NCBI RefSeq assembly: GCF_002368035.1
Contig: NZ_AP018223.1
Span: 567,016-631,015 of the forward strand
Direction: 5' to 3'
DNA length: 64,000 nt
DNA from: Nostoc linckia NIES-25
Lineage (GTDB): Bacteria; Cyanobacteriota; Cyanobacteriia; Cyanobacteriales; Nostocaceae
Part shown: positions 1 through 9,260 of the stretch, piece after piece
Position numbering within the stretch: position 1 is the stretch's first letter
Layout of the letters: the number at the start of each line of letters is the position of its first letter
The notes under the pieces: model-generated
What the model was told of the DNA's origin: nothing
Database searches by the model: none
Seen by the model: the letters and a program-made list of their open reading frames with translations, nothing else
Translations under genes and position numbers: made by a program

Positions 1-51
1 AAGGGCTGGTAACTAATATGATGAACTTGTCAGAATAATTTCTACAGAATT

Positions 52-2205
52 TTAAACAAGCTGCACATCTGTACTAATTGCAAAACCAGCAGGTTTATTC
101 TCAATGGTGGCGAATTGAGTTCCTTGGAAGAACAAAGCACCAGTAGCATCGTTGTAGCTGAAATTGCTGAAGTCACTTGCACCAAAACCAATTTTAGAAA
201 TCTGAATCTTGTCACCTTCGACCCTACTGAAGTCTTTAATAATGTCCAAGCCTTCTAACTTCGAGTTAAACACAAATTTATCTGCACCAACACCACCAGT
301 GAGGATATCGTTGCCAGCACCGCCTACTAAAGTATCATTGCCAGCATTACCGATTAAAGTATCATTACCAGTACCGCCGACGAGGTTATCATAGCCAGTT
401 CCACCAGTTAGGTTATCGGCTCCGTCACCACCGAACAGGAAAGTCCAGGAGTTCGATGCTGTTAGCACATCATTACCTGCACCACCCGTGAGGACTGCAA
501 AATTTCCGCCTTGTGCAGTAATGAATTCTACACCAGTGAGGATGTCGATACCTTCGTTACCATTGGTAGTGACATTATCAATAACTTGTAAATCGCCATT
601 GTTCAAGAAAGAGATTGTATAGTCTGTATAATTTCCTTCATAGTTAACGGTATCATAGCCGCTACCGCCGTTGAGGATATCATTGCCAATACCCCCTTTG
701 AGGGTATCATTGCCAGCATCGCCATTGAGTGTATCATTGCCAGCACCGCCTCTGAGGGCATCATTACCAGCACCACCACGCAGGATATCTGCATATTGTG
801 TGCCTGTGATGTCAAATTTTTCAATACCAGTGTAGTTGAGTAATTGACTACCGTTCAGGCGGCTGAAGATGGCATTTTGCTGGTTGTATCCTACATCTAC
901 ACCAGCACCATTATTCAAATCAGTGTAGTCGGCTATTAACGTATCAACACCTGCACCACCATCTACAAAACCATCTGAATCAATAAAAGTATCATCCCCA
1001 GCCTCACCATAAAGATAATCATAGCCAGCACGACCTTCAATTTGATCGTTACCAGCACCACCAAATAGACTATCGCTGTCAGTACCACCACGCAGAACAT
1101 CTACGTATTGTGTGCCTATGACGTTAAATTTTTCAATATTACTATAACCAAGTACGCCAGTCCCAGTGAGGCGACTGAAGATGACATTTTGTCCCAAATA
1201 TCCTATATCTATACCAGCACCATTATTCAACTGACTGTAGTTGGCTACTAGCGTGTCAACACCTGCGCCACCATCTACAGAACCATCCGTATCGATTACA
1301 GTATCATCACCAGCCTCACCATAAAGATAATCAAAGCCAGCACCACCCTCAATTCGATCGTTAGCAGCACCACCAAACAGACTATCGCTGTCAGTACCAC
1401 CACGCAGGATATCTGCGTATTGTGTGCCTGTGATATTAAATTTTTCAATGTTGCTATAACCAAGTACGCCAGTCCCAGTGAGGCGACTGAAGATGACATT
1501 TTGCCCCAAATATCCTACATCTATACCAGCACCATTATTCAACTGACTGTAGTTGGCTACTAGCGTATCAACACCTGCGCCACCATCTACAGAACCATCT
1601 GTATCGATTACAGTATCATCACCAGCCTCACCATAAAGATAATCAAAGCCAGCACCACCCTCAATTTGATCGTTACCACCACCACCAAACAGACTATCGC
1701 TGTTAATACCACCACGCAGGACATCTACGTATTGTGTGCCTGTGATATTAAATTTTTCAATGTTACTATAACCAAGTACGCCAGTACCAGTTAGGCGAGC
1801 GAAGATGACACTTTGCTGGTTGTATCCTACATCTATACCAGCACCATTATTCAACTGACTGTAGTTGGCTACTAGTGTGTCAACACCTGCACCACCATCT
1901 ACTGAACCAGATATATTATTTAACGTATCATCGCCGTCATTACCATACAGGTTGTTATTTCCGGCACCGCCATACAAGTTGTCATTTCCAGCACCGCCAT
2001 ACAAGTTATCATTTCCATCATCGCCATAAATTATGTCGTTACCAGCAGCACCAAGCAAATTGTCGTTCCCAGTTCCACCATTAATAGTGTCATTTTGATC
2101 TGCACCAGCTAGGTAGTCATCACCGCCTAGTCCGTTGAGTATCCAAGATTCACCATTAAGTCCCAAGAAGGTGTTGTTATTGTTGTCGCCAGTATAAGTT
2201 TCCAT
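52..2205 (-). CDS. RTX-type calcium-binding repeat protein
   Basis: A 717-residue protein built almost wholly of glycine/aspartate nonapeptide repeats of the GGAGNDxLxG type, near residues 25-95 and again in the last third. This is the hemolysin-type calcium-binding (RTX) signature. Between these blocks lie about four copies of a 104-residue unit (312 bp at DNA level) with the core GAGVDTLVANYSQLNNGAG and IEKFNITGTQYAD. The C-terminus (VFNSKLEGLDIIKDF followed by a hydrophobic tail) resembles the end region of type I secreted RTX proteins. No classical signal peptide is seen, so export by an ABC/HlyD/TolC system is inferred; no such genes are in the window. The gene stands alone, with a 432-bp gap upstream. 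The function after secretion (adhesin, S-layer-like, enzyme carrier) cannot be told. Confidence 0.85.
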   Translation of the reverse strand: METYTGDNNNNTFLGLNGESWILNGLGGDDYLAGADQNDTINGGTGNDNLLGAAGNDIIYGDDGNDNLYGGAGNDNLYGGAGNNNLYGNDGDDTLNNISGSVDGGAGVDTLVANYSQLNNGAGIDVGYNQQSVIFARLTGTGVLGYSNIEKFNITGTQYVDVLRGGINSDSLFGGGGNDQIEGGAGFDYLYGEAGDDTVIDTDGSVDGGAGVDTLVANYSQLNNGAGIDVGYLGQNVIFSRLTGTGVLGYSNIEKFNITGTQYADILRGGTDSDSLFGGAANDRIEGGAGFDYLYGEAGDDTVIDTDGSVDGGAGVDTLVANYSQLNNGAGIDIGYLGQNVIFSRLTGTGVLGYSNIEKFNVIGTQYVDVLRGGTDSDSLFGGAGNDQIEGRAGYDYLYGEAGDDTFIDSDGFVDGGAGVDTLIADYTDLNNGAGVDVGYNQQNAIFSRLNGSQLLNYTGIEKFDITGTQYADILRGGAGNDALRGGAGNDTLNGDAGNDTLKGGIGNDILNGGSGYDTVNYEGNYTDYTISFLNNGDLQVIDNVTTNGNEGIDILTGVEFITAQGGNFAVLTGGAGNDVLTASNSWTFLFGGDGADNLTGGTGYDNLVGGTGNDTLIGNAGNDTLVGGAGNDILTGGVGADKFVFNSKLEGLDIIKDFSRVEGDKIQISKIGFGASDFSNFSYNDATGALFFQGTQFATIENKPAGFAISTDVQLV
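794..1900 (-). repeat. 312-bp tandem coding repeat in the RTX gene
   Basis: The same sequence (TATTGTGTGCC and what follows) recurs at 794, 1106, 1418 and 1730, an exact 312-bp spacing. This gives in-frame 104-residue protein repeats. The central units are nearly identical, which suggests recent unequal recombination or gene conversion. Confidence 0.85.
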
Positions 2206-2637
2206 ATTACTTTAAACCTCGTTTTATGTGTGTAATGAAGTCTGGCGTTAGCCTTTGAACTTCTTGCTGAGTTACACGTTGCACTTTTGAGGTTTATGCA
2301 CTCAAATTAGAACAAAGCCAAAAAAATTTTTTAGCAGCCCATTTACTGGAGTTTATAGCGGTTCCCAAGCAAATGAGGTACAGAAATTTGTAGCGGCGCA
2401 AAGTTTTGCGCCCCTATCTTGTGCTTCACGCTTATCGAGAAATGCTATAGAAACGGTATGATATTCAAGAGAGTTGCTATGTTTACACAAATCTTGGAGA
2501 TTTTGAGCGATCGCATCTCCAACTTAAGATTGTTGATGGCTTGATAGGGGCGATGCCACAATTTTGAACTAACAGACAATATGTGCGATCGTTGGTTAAC
2601 AAGGCAAGCACTTTGGTTAACAAAGTAAATTATTTTA
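2206..2637. other. intergenic region with a MITE-like element
   Basis: This 432-bp gap between the RTX gene and the CHAT gene holds a dispersed repeat (separate entry) and HIP1-type sites. No open frame or clear promoter was recognised. Confidence 0.5.
2354..2449. mobile_element. MITE-like repeat, TATAGC family, copy 1
   Basis: A 96-bp element with terminal TATAGC/GCTATA inverted ends and an internal palindrome around GGCGCAAAGTTTTGCGCC. A near-identical copy in reverse orientation lies at 19117-19211. Two matching copies with identical ends point to a small non-autonomous transposable repeat. Confidence 0.7.
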
Positions 2638-5226
2638 CTACAGCCAATTTCCCAGCAAAACGTAAGCCGCCCAATGCACGGGATGGCGATAATCTGGGTC
2701 TTTTAACAGTGAGAGTTGCGCTTGTCGCAAGGCTTCTGCCTTTGTCACTTGCTTAGTCGCTAGCTCTTTATAAAATTCACCAACTAGACGCGCCCCCGAT
2801 TCGTCATCTAAACTCCAAAGGGAAGCTAAAGTACTGCGTGCGCCTGCTTGAATTGCTACGCCAGCCAGTCCTAAAGCGGCGCGTTTGTCTCCTTCAGCAG
2901 TTTCGCAAGCACTGAGAACGAGTAATTCAATTGGTTCAAGTGTAGTTTGCTCTCTGCTGCCAAGCAAGTCTTTTAATTCGTTGAGTTTAATTGGTTTATC
3001 CCAAGCCAACACAAAAGTTTCATCAGCATTGGAACTAAATTGACCGTGAGTTGCTAAATGCACCACAGAAAACGGTACTGAGTCAATCTGTTTTCGTAGC
3101 GCTGAACTAGTGAATGTCTGATTCAGGAGAACTTCGCTAGGGACTTCTGACTCAATTGTTTTTAATTCGTCGCTAACATTTGGTAAAGAATTAAATCCAT
3201 GTCGGGCTTCTGTGAGTCCAGCAACTAAGGTTTTGAGCTTGCTTTGGCGCAAAGGACGCGGCCCTAGTAGCTCTAACCCAGGTGTTAGAGCAATACTGTA
3301 TTTTTCTACCAAATACTGATTACCATCATATAAAGCAGCTATTGGTACATTCCGCAATGCACCATCTAAAACGAAAACCAATGTTTTCACCTGGCTTTGA
3401 GCCAATTCTGCTTCTACAGGGCGAATTAACCAGTCGTAAACTTTTGCAGATAATAATTTTCCCTCTGGAGTTGTGAAGGGTTTTTCTAAATTTTCTCTCA
3501 GTTGCTCTATAACTTCTTCTACTTCAGGTTGACTTATTTTTGTGACATAGTGGCGTAGTCCCTGCTGAGGTAAACTCAGAATTACTTCTAGTCGGTCTTC
3601 TAGAATTATCGGATAAATCACTGCTGCTGCTGACTGTTGAATTTGCTCTATCGGTACTATCTGTCCTTGTAAACAAGCTGAACGAAGAAAATTGTCAAGT
3701 TCCGCTAGTTGTAGCGATTCAATGACTTGACGGGCTTGTTTTAACTGTTCCTGACTAGGTTCTGGATTTAACAATAATTGTACGTATTCACGATACACAG
3801 GCTCTACAGTTTCCCGGAAGGAAAATTGAATATCACTGTTAATAGCTACTAAATCGCTACGCAGAGATTTTAATGTTGTAAAGGCGACTTCATAAGCTGA
3901 TGTTGCTTGCTTAATTTCACCTTGGGCTTTTAAAATTCGTCCTAATTGCCATTGCCATTGGTAGGCAATATGTGGAGCATTAATGGCTTGAGCTATTTGC
4001 AAAGCTTCCAGCGTGAAATCTTCAGCATTTGACCACTGTTCGGTTTGTTCGTAGAGTCCGCCTAAATAACCCAAAGCATAAGACTGTGCTTGGCGATCGC
4101 TTAAATTTTCAGCTTCTTGAATTGCTGTGGCCAGTAGTTTAGCAGATGTAGTGTATTCTTTATTTCCCAGTTTCACCAAACTTTTAGCAAGGTTGATGCG
4201 AGAGTAAATTGTTGAGCGACTGGGAGATAGATTAGTGAACTTTGGTTGCAGTTCTAGCGAGAGATTCTCGGCTTTTTTCGTTTGTCCAGTCGCTATTAAT
4301 AGTTGAAGTTGATTGATTTGAGCTTGAATCTGCGTCATACTGTTTGCAGAGACAATATTTGCAGCCTGTTCGTAGTATGCCAATGCTGCATCTGTATCGC
4401 CTTGGGCATAAGCTGTGTTACCCAAGCTGAGTAAAGTGGCGCTCAATTCTGGTTGTGATTTACTCGCGTTTTGTGACAACTCCAAACTTTGTTGCAAAAC
4501 TCTGCGAGAATCAGCAAAAGCGCCCACAGATTTGAGAACGTTGCCCAAACTACGCAATTCTGTAGTTTTTAACTGTTCGTCTGGTTGATTTTCTAATGTT
4601 TGTTCTACTTGTGCTAAGGTTTTACGAGCTTGGAGATAAAGTCCTAGAGATTGTTGGGCTTGAGCTTGATTAATTAAACTACCAATTCTGCCTTGTGTAT
4701 AGCCTGCTGCGGTGTAGATAGTAGTTGCCTGTTGCCAAGTATTGAGAGCTTGTTCTGCCTTACCTTGGACTAATTGCAAACTTCCTTGAGTGTTGAGTGC
4801 TTGGGCAAGGATGAGTTTTGTTTGTGGTGTTGCCTGTTGTGAGTTTTGGATTAAATTCAAGCTAGAACTAATTGTCTCACTTGCTTGCTGCCAGTTTCCC
4901 AACTGCTGATAAGCTAGGGAGAGATAATTTAGCACCATAGCTTGAGAAGATGGATTATTTTCTGCTTTGAGTGCCAACTGCCAAATATTTACAGCTTCAG
5001 CATAGCGTTGCGCTTGATAAAGTTCTCTACCTTGTTGAATTAAATTGGAGTTCGATAAGTATTGTGTTGATTTTTCTTGTGCAATCAGAGGTTGAACAGA
5101 AGAAGCTATAACTTGTCTCAATTCAAGTATGAAAGTTAAACTCACCCCGAATAGCACACAAAGTAGAAAAACTAAACCTTTACGCCAAAATCTCGGTTGT
5201 TTTTTTGCCATGCGAGAGTCCAACAT
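2638..5226 (-). CDS. TPR-repeat protein with C-terminal CHAT protease domain
   Basis: An 862-residue protein: N-terminal basic stretch and one hydrophobic segment (FWRKGLVFLLCVLFGVSL), then TPR-like helical repeats up to about residue 480, then a CHAT (caspase-like) domain. The catalytic dyad is visible as HLATHG (His near residue 726) and LSACETA (Cys near 774). CHAT domains are clan CD cysteine peptidases, often in bacterial signalling or defence. The ATG at 5226 is chosen because the upstream exoprotein's stop codon overlaps it (TAATG), so the two are translationally coupled. The pair probably works together at the cell envelope; CHAT/TPR proteins commonly sit beside haemagglutinin-type TPS exoproteins in cyanobacteria. 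The substrate is unknown. Confidence 0.85.
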   Translation of the reverse strand: MLDSRMAKKQPRFWRKGLVFLLCVLFGVSLTFILELRQVIASSVQPLIAQEKSTQYLSNSNLIQQGRELYQAQRYAEAVNIWQLALKAENNPSSQAMVLNYLSLAYQQLGNWQQASETISSSLNLIQNSQQATPQTKLILAQALNTQGSLQLVQGKAEQALNTWQQATTIYTAAGYTQGRIGSLINQAQAQQSLGLYLQARKTLAQVEQTLENQPDEQLKTTELRSLGNVLKSVGAFADSRRVLQQSLELSQNASKSQPELSATLLSLGNTAYAQGDTDAALAYYEQAANIVSANSMTQIQAQINQLQLLIATGQTKKAENLSLELQPKFTNLSPSRSTIYSRINLAKSLVKLGNKEYTTSAKLLATAIQEAENLSDRQAQSYALGYLGGLYEQTEQWSNAEDFTLEALQIAQAINAPHIAYQWQWQLGRILKAQGEIKQATSAYEVAFTTLKSLRSDLVAINSDIQFSFRETVEPVYREYVQLLLNPEPSQEQLKQARQVIESLQLAELDNFLRSACLQGQIVPIEQIQQSAAAVIYPIILEDRLEVILSLPQQGLRHYVTKISQPEVEEVIEQLRENLEKPFTTPEGKLLSAKVYDWLIRPVEAELAQSQVKTLVFVLDGALRNVPIAALYDGNQYLVEKYSIALTPGLELLGPRPLRQSKLKTLVAGLTEARHGFNSLPNVSDELKTIESEVPSEVLLNQTFTSSALRKQIDSVPFSVVHLATHGQFSSNADETFVLAWDKPIKLNELKDLLGSREQTTLEPIELLVLSACETAEGDKRAALGLAGVAIQAGARSTLASLWSLDDESGARLVGEFYKELATKQVTKAEALRQAQLSLLKDPDYRHPVHWAAYVLLGNWL

Positions 5227-7637
5227 TAATTTTGGGCAACGGGACAACTAACAGGTGTGAGTGAGGAGCTGTGAGGGGTAGTAGTGGGAGCTTGAGCTAC
5301 AAGGGTAATAGTACCATCAGGGTTAGTTACCCATCCTTGAGCTTCAGCGATCGCACTCGATGTTTCTGAAATTAAATTTACCTCTTTTTGAGAACCGTTT
5401 ACCTTTTCATTGACCAAAGCATAGGGTTGTAAATCTTGCCAGATGGCATCACTGCTAAGTGGCTCAATAGGATTAGGTGGCAAACCACCCCTTCCAGTGA
5501 CTATAAATTCACTTTGTTGATTGGCTGTTGCTTCGCCCCCAGTTCTACAGGTTTGGGCAATTAGTTGGGAAGCATCTACTATATTTGTAGGTAAATTCAC
5601 GAGTCCGCGACTGGGGTCGGTATCAGGTTTGTTGATTTCCACAACTCCATTAATGCCGAGTTGGGAACTGGCAGAGATTACACTGTCTGGAGATACAAAA
5701 AATCCTTGCACGCGGATATTGATGTTTCCTCCTTGACCTTTGACAGCATTGGCAGTGATTGAGCTATTATTCGCAAGCACTAAGTTATCTGCATTGATAG
5801 TCGTGTTACCGCCGTTGGCAGTGCTGTCAATAGTAATATCAGGTTTTGGAAAAGCATTGGCACTAGGGTCAGCGTCACTCTCAATGACAGCATTGTGGTT
5901 TAAAAGCACTGTTCCAGCATTAATAATGATATTGCCACCCTGCCCCGATATGCTAGACACACTAATCCTGGCTCTATCATCAACTAACAACAAAGGGGTT
6001 GTAATTATTAAATCACCAGCCCCTCCTTTTCCTAGTCCATCAATTTGCAGATAAGTAGGGTAGTCAACTAAAAATGAAACACCAGTCACTGCCACAGATT
6101 TTGTGGCAATTATTTCTAATTTACCTCCCTGTCCTTCTCCCCGATTAGAGGCAGAGACAAAAGCTCCATCTTTAATTACCAAGCTTTGGGTTTGGATTTT
6201 TAAATTACCACCGAATCCCGTGGCTGTTTGGTCGCTTTGCGTAGTCAAAGCGCTGCTGAAAACATCGCTAGGGTCTACCCCGCTGACTTCCACGGAATCA
6301 TCGGCAATGACGGTCGTATTTCCGCCATTTCCTGAGCCAAAAGTGCTAGAGCCTATTTGACCACCATCACGCACAATTAACCTTCCTGTAGTGATGGTAA
6401 GGTTGCCAGCATTGCCTGTAGAGTTGGGTTGGGCATCAGTATCTAAAAAACCACCTGTAGTATCGTTGCTTCCAGACACTTCCACAGACTCAGAGGCATT
6501 GATTGTTATATTACCTGCGTTTCCGGCATTAAAAGTAGAGGTGGAAATATCTGCTGTGTCTTTAACTTTTAATCGCTGGGTAGTAATCTTAATATTTCCA
6601 GCATTGCCAGCACCGCCAGTTCTAGCTATTAAACCAGTGGTAAACATACTATCTGCTGACCTACCAATCAGTTCAACGGACTCAGAGGTATTCACTGTTA
6701 AATTTCCTCCTGTTGCTGACCCTGTAGTATTGGCATCAAGTTGGGCCTCTGTACTTAAAAACAAGTTTCGTGCTTGCACTTGGATAGCATTACCTCCATT
6801 CCCCGCAATACTGGCTCGCGCACCTTGGGAGAGGTTAATATCGCGAAAATTTGTTACACCTGAGTAATTCAAAGCCCAACCATTAACATTTGGGGTAATA
6901 TTTACTAGGCTGTTTCCAGCAACGCTACCCAATTCGATGCGTCCGGTTTCTGCTGTCAGGTATCCTCCCTCAAAGGTAATATCGCCGCCCACAAGTGCTA
7001 AAGTTTTGCCAAGGGGTACTTGTAAACCAACTGTTTTGCTGGTTGTATCAGTGGCGATGGAGCGATTAAAAATAGTTCCTGGCAATGGGCCAAATTGTAA
7101 TCCCAAAGGTACATTAATAGCTAAAAGCGGCACTGGTTTAGGATTCTTGGCACTAAATACCAAAGCATTGTCAAACACCAAACTATCAGCTGTACTTACT
7201 AGAAAAGAACCCCCAATATCTAACCTTGCATTTCTACCAAACAAGATGCCATTGGGGTTAATAAAAAACAGATTGGCATTACCCAAAATTCCCAGAGTTC
7301 CCAAAATATTCGAGGGGTTATTACCTGTAACTCGTGTGAGGATATTCTCTATTCCTATGGGATTGGAAAAGTAAACCCGTTGCCCATCACCAATGCTAAA
7401 TTCGCTAAAACTGTGAAATAGATTTGCTCCTCGGATGGCACCACCATCAATGCGATTCCCTATTGCTCCTTTAACTTCAACACCTTGGATTAAGATTGAT
7501 GATTCACTGCCCAATGTCCCATCAGCTTCAATTTGAGCTAGGACATAGCTTTCTCCAAAAATCAAAAAACAGGACGCCGAAAGTGCTAATCTAAAAAGTA
7601 ACAATTTGTTAAAAAAATTAAACAATTTTTTTGTCAA
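5226..7637 (-). CDS. filamentous haemagglutinin-type TPS exoprotein
   Basis: An 803-residue secreted protein. A hydrophobic signal segment (residues about 12-35) is followed by a two-partner-secretion domain (FHSFSEFSIGDGQRVYFSNP, ILGTLGILGNANLFFINPNG, ILFGRNARLDIGGSFLVST). A long beta-helix of repeats follows, with the recurring phrase GNxGNxTI/NAxxSVEVSG. It should cross the outer membrane through a TpsB/Omp85-type pore; no TpsB gene is in the window. The C-terminal about 100 residues are Pro/Thr rich and contain two Cys. The gene is first in a two-gene operon with the TPR-CHAT protein and overlaps it by one base. Role as adhesin or cell-surface protein is inferred from the family. Confidence 0.87.
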   Translation of the reverse strand: MTKKLFNFFNKLLLFRLALSASCFLIFGESYVLAQIEADGTLGSESSILIQGVEVKGAIGNRIDGGAIRGANLFHSFSEFSIGDGQRVYFSNPIGIENILTRVTGNNPSNILGTLGILGNANLFFINPNGILFGRNARLDIGGSFLVSTADSLVFDNALVFSAKNPKPVPLLAINVPLGLQFGPLPGTIFNRSIATDTTSKTVGLQVPLGKTLALVGGDITFEGGYLTAETGRIELGSVAGNSLVNITPNVNGWALNYSGVTNFRDINLSQGARASIAGNGGNAIQVQARNLFLSTEAQLDANTTGSATGGNLTVNTSESVELIGRSADSMFTTGLIARTGGAGNAGNIKITTQRLKVKDTADISTSTFNAGNAGNITINASESVEVSGSNDTTGGFLDTDAQPNSTGNAGNLTITTGRLIVRDGGQIGSSTFGSGNGGNTTVIADDSVEVSGVDPSDVFSSALTTQSDQTATGFGGNLKIQTQSLVIKDGAFVSASNRGEGQGGKLEIIATKSVAVTGVSFLVDYPTYLQIDGLGKGGAGDLIITTPLLLVDDRARISVSSISGQGGNIIINAGTVLLNHNAVIESDADPSANAFPKPDITIDSTANGGNTTINADNLVLANNSSITANAVKGQGGNINIRVQGFFVSPDSVISASSQLGINGVVEINKPDTDPSRGLVNLPTNIVDASQLIAQTCRTGGEATANQQSEFIVTGRGGLPPNPIEPLSSDAIWQDLQPYALVNEKVNGSQKEVNLISETSSAIAEAQGWVTNPDGTITLVAQAPTTTPHSSSLTPVSCPVAQN

Positions 7638-7964
7638 GGATTACTAATTTATTGTTATAAATCATACTACAGCAATCCTAAATTATGATTCAAAGTTGTG
7701 TTTAGCAGATAAAAGCTACCTAAGGAATTGCTAAACTCCATACGCCTAGCTGCATTGTAGTCTTGGCATGACTCGCGCACACCACAGAGATTCGATCGAT
7801 TCTCATCCAATCATGAGGCTTAGGGATGGAACAATAGTGAGAACATGGAAAAACCCTGTTGGTGTTGACCATGTTTTTTTTAGGCGATGGCAAGTAATTT
7901 CGCCCATAAATAATTCTCTTGCCCCCTGCCCCCTGCCTCTTGCCTCCTGCCTCCTATCCAATAC
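7638..7964. other. intergenic region between the exoprotein and nifN-like gene
   Basis: This 327-bp gap holds the presumed promoter of the exoprotein operon at its left end. At 7921-7958 there is a short CCCCTGC/CCTCCTG tandem repeat of the heptamer type common in heterocystous cyanobacteria. No gene was recognised. Confidence 0.5.
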
Positions 7965-9260
7965 TTATCCATGTTCTAAAAACAGGTTGCCAATATCAAA
8001 CAAAAGCTCCATAGTACCTCGATAGCCAACTTTAGTACACTGATTGGCATCTAAACGGTCAAAAATGGGAATACCTTGACGGTAGAGAGGAATTTTTAAA
8101 CGTTGAGCAAGAGCAACTGCATGAGAATTAGTAATGAGCAAATCAGATCCCACTGCCAGTTGCTCAAAGTCTTCTAAATCACCAATGGTAACACTAGGAA
8201 TCGGCAGTTTTTCTAACACAGGAGAACGGGTTGTGGTGACTGCGGCATGAATTTGCACTCCCAGCGATTGCAAGAAAGAAACTATTGACCAAAGTAAATC
8301 TGGTTCCAGTGCTAAAGCAACTCGCTTGCAACCAAAATAAAAGTGATTCTCTAACATCAAATATTGCAACTGACGGCGCTGATGGCGATATTTCTCTGGT
8401 ACGCTAACACCACTGATATCCGCCAATGCTTGCAAAAATTTATCTACTGCTACTAGTCCCGTGAGTTCGCTAAACACCTCATAAGGGATGTTGAATCTCT
8501 TCTCTAAAATTTGTGCAGCACCGCGCATACTTTCACCTAATACCAAAGTGAACGCAGAACTGCCAATTGAGTGCAACTGTGCCAAAGTCGTGCCATTGGC
8601 TACCATCACACCAGAAAAATCTTCTATGCGACTATGTAGAACCCCAGAAAGGTCTGGTACAACAATGGGTACAAGTCCAAAAGAGGTAAGAATCTCTTTA
8701 ATTTCTTGTACATCCGCAGGAGTGAAAGCAGAACTCGCCAAAATTGTGATTTGTGTGGGGCTGGCGTTTTGTGTTGAGCATTTTTGTGGAATTTCCCTAA
8801 CTATACTCTCCACTGCACTAGCAAAGCCATCCTGCAATGTACCCTTAAAATCTGGTGTCGAGACAAGCACAATTGGTAAATAATCTAATTCTGGATGGCG
8901 GTGGCGAATCTCTTTGACAAACCGTTCCATGTCATCGCCTCTAGTTTCCACAAGTCCACTAGTACAAAGACCGATAATTTCCGGTTTTGATTTCTTTACC
9001 AAAGTCAGAATTGCTTGTTCGACTCTCTCCTCACCACCCAATATGGTTGCAACTTCCGTCATCGCGGTAGTAGAAAGCGGAATCGTCTGACGAAAATGTT
9101 GTACTAACACTGTCTTTGTCAAAGCTGTGCAACCTTGAGAACCATGTAATAGAGGCATCATTCCCTTTACTCCCAAAAACGCTAAGGTTGCACCTATAGC
9201 TTGACTTTGCTTGAGAGGATTAACTGCTACTGATGTACTCGTAATGCTAACAATTGCCAT
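7965..9260 (-). CDS. NifN/VnfN-like FeMo/FeV-cofactor scaffold subunit
   Basis: A 431-residue member of the nitrogenase component 1 (oxidoreductase/nitrogenase) family, closest by eye to NifN. It has the GSQGCTAL motif that carries the single conserved cluster-ligand Cys, followed by FRQTIPLSTTAMTE and ILGGEERVEQAI. With NifE it forms the scaffold on which the nitrogenase cofactor precursor matures. The ATG at 9260 is preferred because it overlaps the TAA stop of the upstream nifE-like gene (TAATG), giving coupled translation. A longer in-frame start at 9320 lies inside the previous gene and is unlikely. Whether it serves Mo or V nitrogenase cannot be decided from sequence alone; the context (regulator with a molybdate-type domain) favours the alternative V system. 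Confidence 0.82.
   Translation of the reverse strand: MAIVSITSTSVAVNPLKQSQAIGATLAFLGVKGMMPLLHGSQGCTALTKTVLVQHFRQTIPLSTTAMTEVATILGGEERVEQAILTLVKKSKPEIIGLCTSGLVETRGDDMERFVKEIRHRHPELDYLPIVLVSTPDFKGTLQDGFASAVESIVREIPQKCSTQNASPTQITILASSAFTPADVQEIKEILTSFGLVPIVVPDLSGVLHSRIEDFSGVMVANGTTLAQLHSIGSSAFTLVLGESMRGAAQILEKRFNIPYEVFSELTGLVAVDKFLQALADISGVSVPEKYRHQRRQLQYLMLENHFYFGCKRVALALEPDLLWSIVSFLQSLGVQIHAAVTTTRSPVLEKLPIPSVTIGDLEDFEQLAVGSDLLITNSHAVALAQRLKIPLYRQGIPIFDRLDANQCTKVGYRGTMELLFDIGNLFLEHG

Noticed and set aside
5521..7374. Series of plus-strand open frames opposite the exoprotein gene
   Set aside because: They mirror the repetitive, Pro/Leu-rich complement of the beta-helix repeats; no ribosome sites, and the minus-strand gene is clear.
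7820..7895. Possible terminator AACATGG...CCATGTT plus T-run
   Set aside because: Only seven pairs with a 20-base loop, in the plus direction where no gene ends; too weak.
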